Below are positions 55,976-64,000 of a DNA stretch of 64,000 bases, piece by piece. The position numbers and the translations under genes were made by a program. The notes beneath the pieces are model-generated. The model was not told where the DNA came from. It was given only the letters and a program-made list of their open reading frames with translations, and searched no databases. Position 1 is the stretch's first letter. Every line of letters starts with the position of its first letter. This stretch comes from Odontesthes bonariensis (lineage: Eukaryota > Chordata > Actinopteri > Atheriniformes > Atherinopsidae): contig NC_134528.1 of assembly GCF_027942865.1 (NCBI RefSeq), positions 12,416,086 to 12,480,085 on the forward strand, given 5' to 3'.

Positions 55976-58900
55976 GTGCCTCCAATACTGCTCATAAAAT
56001 GATGGTTTATCTCAAGAAAAGCTACCATGCCAAAGGCTGAAACTCTCGACTTCAAACCAACAGATGACAATGACAGATGACTGCGTGAGCTACAAGCATA
56101 GCCTGTAGATAATTGACTGTAAAATTAACCTCACCCTAACCATACAAATAATTTGTGATGTAATGATTTACACAAGGTGGATGTGTCATGTAATTGGCAT
56201 TTGACTCACCCGTACACAGACATACCTCAAACAATTAAACAACAAACTTTCAAGATGGTTGACCACTTCAAGACGGGTTCTTTTCTGTCTGTGGTAAGTG
56301 ATCATAATATTGTTTGTTCTCAACAATGAGTATTAGGAAACCACAACTACCAGACCTTGGCCTTCTTACCCTTCTTTCTTTGTTGAAGAAAAAAAGGAAA
56401 CAAAACAGGAAATCTTGCTTCTGTCCTTTCATATAATTGTCTAACAGCAACATTCACCTCTAATCATCTCAGTTAAGGTGAAGCAGTGTAATAACCAAAA
56501 TAAAGAAATAACCTCTGTTTGGGGGAAACGCTAGTCCTCCTGACCAATAATCACACCATTACACAATCCGTACGAACACGCTGAATGACAACAACATTCC
56601 ATACCACAAAATGCATAACAGCTGAGCAAACCAAAACCAACTCAATTACATGAAACGTCAAACTCAGGCTGCATACACAACCCAAACACTTGTGGCCAAA
56701 GATCGCACGCAAGTAAATAGCTTATGTTATCATGTAGATTTATGGCAAAAGTGCACGCCGAACATGATAAATTACTCGCTGATTATTTCCTTCATGATGG
56801 GACCATGGCCTGCAAAAATTTTCATTATTTACCATTTCATTTAAAGCTTTAGTGTTTTCAGTTGATCCCAACATCCAGGAGTACTGAGCTTGTAGAGTTG
56901 AAAAGCTTCAAAAAGAGATACTGGAGATTGAATCACTTCTGCACATACTATACGCTCAGCTGGAGTCAGATAATTCTGTACACTCCAAACATGCTCCACA
57001 GTTCCCACTTTTGGCATCTTTTTGTAAAAGGAGGAAACCATGAGTTTTTTCATGGGTGAAAATACTGTGAGAATCTTTTCAAAGGGGAACGTTTCCCCAG
57101 CAACTGTTTTAAAACTTCTAATAAATCTTCACATTTAGCCCATATTTGCAGTGACAAATAGAACTTAGGAATCAAACCCAAAATCGTCCTTGTGCTGACA
57201 TCTAATGCTAATGCTCTTCTCAGCCAATTAGTCATTTGTCCAGTTAAGAACATCAAATAGCCTGTGGCTGATATTGGTTAAGTAAAGTAAAGTACAAATT
57301 TTCAACCGGCATCTGTAATATTATTAAACAAATTTTTGATTTGCGATGCCCCAAGGTTGAAACCTAATTTTAACTGACTGAAACCAGGGTTACACCATTA
57401 AAAACTGCATGTCACACAATTCAAGTCAATGTTGAAATCCCTGTTCATGCTTAGTTGGCAACAGCTGTGTTGATGCTTGCATCATTCATCCAGAGGAATA
57501 TAATAATTGGCCTTAGTCCTGTCTCTTTGCTCCAGATGAACTTACAGACAGACCCAAAGCTTTGACACAGTACAGCTCAAATCACATCCAAATAGCGTCC
57601 GGAGGAGCAGCTGACATTTGCTCACCTAAATCTATCGCATTGCCTCAGTATCCATCCGGATGTCTCTATCGCTGCTTCTCTCAAAACTTTGATGTTTTGC
57701 CCACAATGTGACTCAATCTAAGAGCCGTTCAGGCTCACTTATGAAATGTAGGAGATCACAGCTGAGAAAAATAGTAATCTGGTGACACCTACAGAGCCCA
57801 TGAAAATTTCAAATCCTTTTAAAGATCAGTAAAAATGACTCGCCTGAGCTGAGTTACGCATGTACCTCTGAGACAGGCAAATCTAGATATAAACAAAGTA
57901 CTTAATTGTGATAACAGCTGCATGTACCTAATCTTGGCCCCTTCTATCCCAGTAATTATAATATCACTCCACAATGTGCAGGTACAATTGAAGTAAATGG
58001 TAGGCGCAAAAAAAGAAAACCTTGATGAAGTGGATGAAATAGGAAGATGATAGCGTCAATGCTTCTGTCTCTTTGTTTCTCCTAAAGGATAAGAATAGTA
58101 CATCTAATTTATGTTTTATTCACTTTCTGACTTTTCCAAAGCAATTTATTTTTATTACATTTTTTTTGGAGTTGTTTAATCTCTCAATCTGAATGAATAA
58201 ATACATAGATTAAAAAAATAGCCTGAGTTTGGTTTAGTCTGCAAGTGACTGGAAATCTAAAAGTGATCAACAACCTGCTGGAGAACCAGCCAAGTTTCCA
58301 GCTCAGGGAGCAGGTATATGACTTTGACAACTAAATGTAGAGGACTGAGTAACTCCCTTTGATAAATGAACTAGTACACAAAGAGAGATAAAAGAAAAGA
58401 CAGAATAATAAACCCTGTTTGCCAATTCAGAGCCTTGTATTAAAAATCATATCGTTAAGCTTCATGACAGATGCTAATGAGGTGATGTTTACATTTTTGA
58501 TTCGCTGCCTAAACAATGATAAGACATGCTTTCGGAAAACAGGAACCCCTGAAATCCAAACACATCCATTGAGTCTGTCACCAAAGACATGACAGCTTTC
58601 TTCCCTTTCTTTAACAACAATAAGCGGCTCATTTCCATATTAATGAGAGAAAAGAAAGGCAAGTGGATGGAGGGGGAGTTGAGCGTACTGGGGGTGATGT
58701 TGCTTCTTGTTGTCTTGGCACCTACTGACAAAGTCTTCAAATAGGTTGTTAATGACCAGCCTAAAACACAGGGAGCAGCCTGTGGAGTAATGATATCAAC
58801 GTGTTGTGTGTGCATATCAAGCTGTGTGCTGTTGCCATGCCTCTTATGTGGTTGCTCTTGCATAAATGTTTAGCATTGTTTCCACGCACAAGACAGATAT

Positions 58901-59859
58901 GCATGTATTCATGCAGGGACACATGTGTGCACATGTATGCTTGCTCATCCAGAAGCCCCACGTACACACAACACTATACATTTTGTACAAAAAGAAACAT
59001 CCTCATCTCACAGGATATAGGCTTCAGTACACCCAAAGGGTAAATCTAAAATTAGCTGCTCTTCACTGTACTTTAGGCCAAACCTAGAGAGGATACAAAG
59101 CATCTGTTGGACCCTCCAGCATTTACTCCTCATAACCTGCATATCAAATGCCTTCCTTTCCCAACCTGCTCATTTCAAAGTACTTTTTGAAGAGATAATA
59201 GATTTGAAGTTGAGTCCAATTCAAACAATCAGTACACCAGTTTCGCACGTCAGTTTAATATTGTGTCACGCAGTGAATTTCTTCTTGACTGAGAAAGTTT
59301 TAGCTTGGTTGCTCGATGTGAAAAAGTGACTCAGTGTTTTTGGTTCCCAGCCCACATTTAAAACTACAGATCAGCATATTTCAGCCAGACTGCCTCTGTT
59401 CAGTCTAAAGTAGTGCTTGAGGGTTGATTTATGGCTTGAATTAGCTTTAAGAATCTCCGAAACAGGGGCCAAGGACTCAAATTTGAGACCATCATAATTA
59501 AATTTAAACACCACATCTTAATGTTATTTTAGAGAGCCCATATTCTGCTTATTTTCTGTTTAATAGTTTTATTTTGTGGGCCTATTATAAGAAGTTACAC
59601 ATTTTTATGGTTTCATTCCACACTGTACATTGTTGCAGCTCCTTTTGTCCTCTTCTAAATTTCTGTTTCCTCATATCTCTAAAGCCATCCCCCGCATTTA
59701 GTGGCAACGATGTTGAACACCCATTGTTTACTCACTTTACTGTGGTTCCTCAGCCGCCTCACTTGGTGGCAACCTAGCAGATGAGTCCACTGATTTGTTG
59801 TTGTACAGTGGAGCAGCTGCTTTTGCGACAAATGGCCTTATATATTCTTTGCTATTCTT

Positions 59860-59980
59860 TGATCATTCTAAATTGACCCTAGGGCTATATGTGTCTGGTT
59901 GTTTGTCATAGACTGGCGACACATCCAAGGTGTACCCTGCCACATGATACTAGAGCTGGATCTGTTTCTAACAGTTGGGT
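59860..59980 (+). repeat. Dispersed teleost repeat (TGGTTGTTTGTC...GACTGGCGAC family)
   Basis: The words TCTAAATTGACCCTAGGG, TGTGTCTGGTTGTTTGTC, ATAGACTGGCGACACATCC and AAGGTGTACCCTGCC occur in order. This is a very common fish repeat. The copy is diverged and lacks its 3' part. Confidence 0.7.
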
Positions 59981-61829
59981 GCATGTGTCTAGATGACCCT
60001 TGGTCTGAAGACTTTTTTAAACGCGTTGCTGAAATTGAAAGTTTTGAATGTTCAAATATATATGTCACATGCTTAAACTTAAAAAAAAAAGTTTCAGCCC
60101 AAATATAACACAAGCTGTGTACACAACAGCTTTTTACATTAGCATACTAACTGCAATGAATTCTAAAGTCTAAGCGTTATTGAGCTTATTTAAAATAGAG
60201 TAAATATGATGTGATATTGACACATCTATAGGGAAAAAAAAACTTAAAAAGACTTTTTTCCTGTCAGCATGCAAAAACATTCAGATTTGCATCCTGAGTC
60301 GCAAAGTTCTTGCTGTTTGGAGGTGATGGCGATGATGGTGGTTGGAGAGTGAGGATAAGGAAGATGACGTCGAGGACATATGACTTGACTTGTACTCAAA
60401 GACTTGAGAGATTTTAAAAAATGTATCTTTTTACGTCATTACATAGCAAAAATTTAATTGGTGGGACTTTGTGTTAAAAATCCTAAATGCGCACCGTTAT
60501 GTTTCTAGGATTTGTTTTTTTCTGTTTCTGTTTCGTTTTTGAATCCATGAGCCATTTATTGCAACACTTCACTCTTGAGAGTCATCTCCTACACAATCTT
60601 CCAGTTCACTGTGCGTGTCATTAAAGGCTCCTAAATTACAAACATCATTAGGAGAATTGATTCAGCTTTGCTTCCTGGGGGGCTTTAGTCAGCTGTTCCT
60701 ACACGGTGTCAATCCTGTTCCACAAGTTCAAGTAGACTCATTAGGGCTCTTATTGCCGCACAATGAGGCCCTGCTTCCTCATTTGCAGTATCTATGCACT
60801 CTTCATTCATGCTGGACATGTTCCAGGCTTTGAGCGGATGAGATGAAGCCACGGTGGAAATCTGACCTCTGCAACTGAAAATACTTGTGCTTTTACAACA
60901 GTGGAAGGAACTGAGGTGATCATTTTTCCCATTTTTTGGTTTCTGTTGTTTTATAATGATGTACAGTAGAATTTTGTTGCTGGATCAAAATCCTGAACCA
61001 TTTCACTTCTATAACTGAAATTGTGCTTGATGGATAATCATTCTGCTAAATGTCTGCAGGGTGGGAAAGAGTGACAAAGACAAATTTGCTTCTACAACTC
61101 ATGTGGAAATTGACAGATGTGTGTCTCCAGAGAACTCAGTGTGGACGTTATGAGCGTAACTCTACACCGAGACTAACTGTGAGGTTTGGCTGTGAATTTC
61201 TGAGCATGAAGATCGAAGACAGGGGTCAAGATAAGACTGCCTGATATGGCATTACAGTTACCTCACAGAATTCTCTTTCAATACGATGGCATAAAAACCT
61301 TCCATTCCTAAATCTCCACTGCTGTGTTTTATGTTAATGCAGCAGTGGATTGAATGCAAACTGAAAGCTGTGCATGTTTAACATGAAAAGAGGGTGTTTT
61401 TCAGAATCCTCAGGTTGTCTAAAAGGAGATCAGTAATCCCTAATTCACTAATCTTATTTGATTTAAAGAAAAACAGGCTAAATTGGTGATTCTTTAGTTA
61501 AGATTAAAGATACATGTATGTTGAAAAATAAATAAATAAAAATGTAATGACGTACTTTTGCTGGCTTGATTTCACTCCAGATCTGAAAAAGGAAACAGAA
61601 TATTATCAGTCTATATGAGCAGAGGGAGTGGGAGATGTCTCTGCTTTTTTCTTCACATAGATTACATTAGCGTTGTGTTCCTTAACATGCGGGCCAATTT
61701 GCTGTGAATAAAAGGAGCTGGAGATCTAGGGTTTGTTGAAAAGTACCACCGCTTTAAACTTTGAGAACTTTCTTAGTTTTACTAAATAGTGTTTGAAAAT
61801 TCAAAATTAGGTCAATACAACCTTAGATT
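59981..61829. other. Gene-poor sequence, candidate conserved block at 60.5-60.85 kb
   Basis: No gene is supported. The block 60540-60850 is non-repetitive with relatively balanced composition and motifs such as TCATTAGG and GTCATTAAAGG, so it may be regulatory. The rest shows nothing recognisable. Confidence 0.4.
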
Positions 61830-62620
61830 AACAACAACACATAACATGTTAAACCATGTCATCATCAATTTTCCAAAAACAAGCAAAAATGCAGAAGCAT
61901 TGTGTGAAAAACTCAGTTCACTGTTACTGCTTCAAAAGGAATTTTTGGGGAATGCAGCAGCATCAGTCTGGGAAGGGTTGTATGTCCATTTTCAAAACAT
62001 TTCGTCCATCATTCAACATTGAGAGAGATTATTCACAAATGGAAAAAAATTCAAGATATTTACTTGGAGAGTGGACATTTCAACAAATTCACCCTAAAGT
62101 GAGACTGTTGAGGGCTATCACACAAGAAAAAAAAGAAAAACACTGGAGCGACATCTCAGACTCTAAAGGCCTGAATTAGCACATTGGATGTGGACACTGT
62201 CAGAAGAAAGCCTCTTCTTTCTAAAAAAAAAAAAGCATGACAACAAAGTTGGATCTGAACAAATCACAAGAATGAAAGAAATTTGAAATGTTTGGTCATA
62301 ATGCATTTGCACCACTTTTGAAGAAAAGCAAACACAGCATATCAGCATAACACCTCTTACCAACTGGAAAGCATAGTCATGGAGGGCTGATGATTTGGGT
62401 TTGTTTTGTAGCCACTGTGCCTGGTGACCTCGCATTCATTGAGTTAACCATGAACTCCTCTGTATACCAAAGTATTCTAAAGATATCAAATATGAGGCCA
62501 TCTGTCTGAAAGCTAACCTTGGTGTAAATAGTGTCACGCAACAGGGTAATTATTTCAATCACAGCAGTAAATCTACAACAGAGTGGCTGAAAAAGAAAAG
62601 AAAAGCAAAAAAAAAACAAA
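61830..62620 (+). pseudogene. Decayed Tc1-like transposase, second copy
   Basis: On the plus strand, in order: a WGMQQHQSGKG-like segment, REIIHKWK-like region with YSQMEKNSRYLL, a PKVRLLRAI segment, SQTLKA-like end of the DNA-binding part, then RRKPLLSKK near 62200-62225, MFGHNAFAPL (62289-62318), HGGLMIWVCFVAT (62380-62418), IELTMNSSVYQSIL, NMRPSV, and STTEWLKKKR-like end at about 62570-62600. These follow the usual Tc1-like transposase order. Several stops and frameshifts show it is dead. It appears to end before the third catalytic acid. Confidence 0.85.
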
Positions 62621-64000
62621 TACCCACAAACCAAATACCAAAAAGGAAGAGATTAATAATACCATACAGAAAACAGTCACTTAAAGTTATTGCTACTGAA
62701 GGTGGTTCTACAAGCTATTGAAGGGTATAGTTTTTCACCCACTGTTTCTGCTATTTGGCTTATTTTTTGTTCAGAGAAAAATAATGACACCGTGCAATAT
62801 GGACCTTGTTCATCAAAGGCTGTGTTTACCTTATTTTAAGACCTAGCAAGTACCTGGTAATCTCTTTCATTATCTTCTCAAGGTTCAATGTCCTGCTATG
62901 TAAAAAACAGGTTAAATCACTTCTTTTTTTATGCCTTTAGCCAGCTATCAGGCAATAGCTTGATGGATTGATCCATGAGGAGCACCATAAATTAAAAAAA
63001 TAAATGAATAAATGTGGGAAATTATGCGTTTATAAATTAACACCCTACTCTGAAAGACTGCAGATAATCTGCAGCCATTACTTGACACTATGGAGTGACC
63101 ACAGCGAGTGCAGTTGTTGGACTTGAAATGAAATGCAGAAATCCACTGCTTTTTGCTTCAGTCCGTAGCAGGGCCACCCTTTCAAGTATGTTCCTTAGAG
63201 GAAAACTCTTCGTGGATTAACATAAGTATGTGAATCAGTGCTTGTCCTGTGTGAAACAAGTTCCAAAACAGGAGAGTGAAAATGAATCATGTGATATTTT
63301 TGGTGACCCCCACGCGTCCACAAAGCACTGAGGTCAAGAGCTTTGCTGTACAGATTTGTCAAATCAATTGAGCATGTGTCCAGTATAGACACTGTCACAC
63401 TATATTTACTAAACTAGATTGTGTGTCTTCAGAGATGCCACAGGACTACTTGTAGTGTAATCACCATAGAGAAATCAAGGGAACTGTGACAATAATCAAT
63501 ATTAGGCTGTACAGATTTGTACAGCTGTTATTCTGTGAAGAATGGTCACTGAGCATGAACCAAACATGAAAAGTTTACACTCCTCACATCTCCTCTTATA
63601 ACCATTTTGTGTTACATTGCAGTATTTTACAAGCTCTCATACATCAGCATCCTGTAGTGAGCAATACATTCATCATAATTTCAAATTTAATGTGGTCAAA
63701 CAAAGATTATAGGCCTGTATAGGCTTGTATAACTTCTATGCGGTGTATTTAAACTACACCACAAACTTTAGATTCACTGCACAGTAGAGCACCAGAGGCA
63801 CACAAATAATTCTGTGTGGCTACATTGTACACCTCTACACCTTTGTACAAGCAAAATGCAGAAAGGTTTGGATTTATTTGCTTAGACTTTCGGATATTCA
63901 TTTCTGAAAGAGCAATCTGTAACCATCCAGTACAATGGAGGCGGGATTTTGTTTTGTGATACTTTTTGCTTGTTGGAAGCATTGAGGTTTTTGTAATCTG
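62621..64000. other. Gene-poor sequence to the window end
   Basis: No exon, RNA gene or repeat could be supported. Open frames are short (under 80 codons) and lack splice features. Confidence 0.4.

Larger units (their letters stand above)
55141..59859. other. Gene-poor sequence with CA and TA microsatellites
   Basis: No gene is supported. A fragment GGACTGACTAGCTGTCCAGG (55155-55174) resembles the repeat at 59860. Microsatellites are at 55491-55513 (CA), 55772-55803 (TA) and 55886-55971 (TA). The rest is unique AT-rich sequence. The minus-strand frame 58489-58863 (124 codons) has no recognisable content. Confidence 0.4.

Overview
This window looks like nuclear DNA from a ray-finned (teleost, probably percomorph-type) fish. 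The genes have many short exons with GT-AG introns. The gene order matches the vertebrate ADAM12-DHX32-BCCIP-UROS-MMP21 block (human 10q26, inverted here). The introns and spacers carry fish-type transposon fossils (Tc1-like, L2-like, Penelope-like, L1/Tx1-like) and long CA/TA/GATA microsatellites. All gene models below were built by eye from reading frame, splice sites and remembered family features; no alignment or database search was run.

Region 1-27 kb is gene-dense. 1821-2160 (+) holds the last two exons of a proline-rich metalloprotease-disintegrin tail, probably adam12. 6472-7716 (-) is an unidentified three-exon coiled-coil gene in the place where mammals have FANK1. 8412-15596 (+) is dhx32, 11 exons, 738 codons. 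16188-18292 (-) is bccip, 7 exons, 303 codons. 19197-21779 (+) is uros, 9 coding exons, 269 codons. 22375-27068 (+) is mmp21, 7 exons, 691 codons. The coiled-coil gene and dhx32 are head-to-head, as are bccip and uros; dhx32 and bccip are tail-to-tail. Every exon junction used keeps the reading frame.

Region 27-64 kb is gene-poor. I found no convincing protein gene. It holds microsatellites, a near-perfect 665-bp foldback element bounded by TTAA (42132-42796), two decayed Tc1-like transposases (about 54.7-55.1 kb and 61.8-62.6 kb), several dispersed fish repeats, and stretches of complex unique sequence rich in homeodomain-type cores that could be cis-regulatory. One short open exon-like block (53103-53249) could belong to an unseen transcript.

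The genes do not form one pathway: ADAM-family sheddase tail, RNA-helicase-like protein, ribosome and cell-cycle factor, haem biosynthesis enzyme, left-right patterning metalloprotease. They are linked by conserved synteny. The most notable points are a dhx32 whose Walker A lysine and DEAH glutamate are both lost and which uses a GC donor, an mmp21 prodomain with ten N-glycosylation sequons before a double furin site, the unidentified coiled-coil gene, and the foldback element. I did not find a clearly new biological system.
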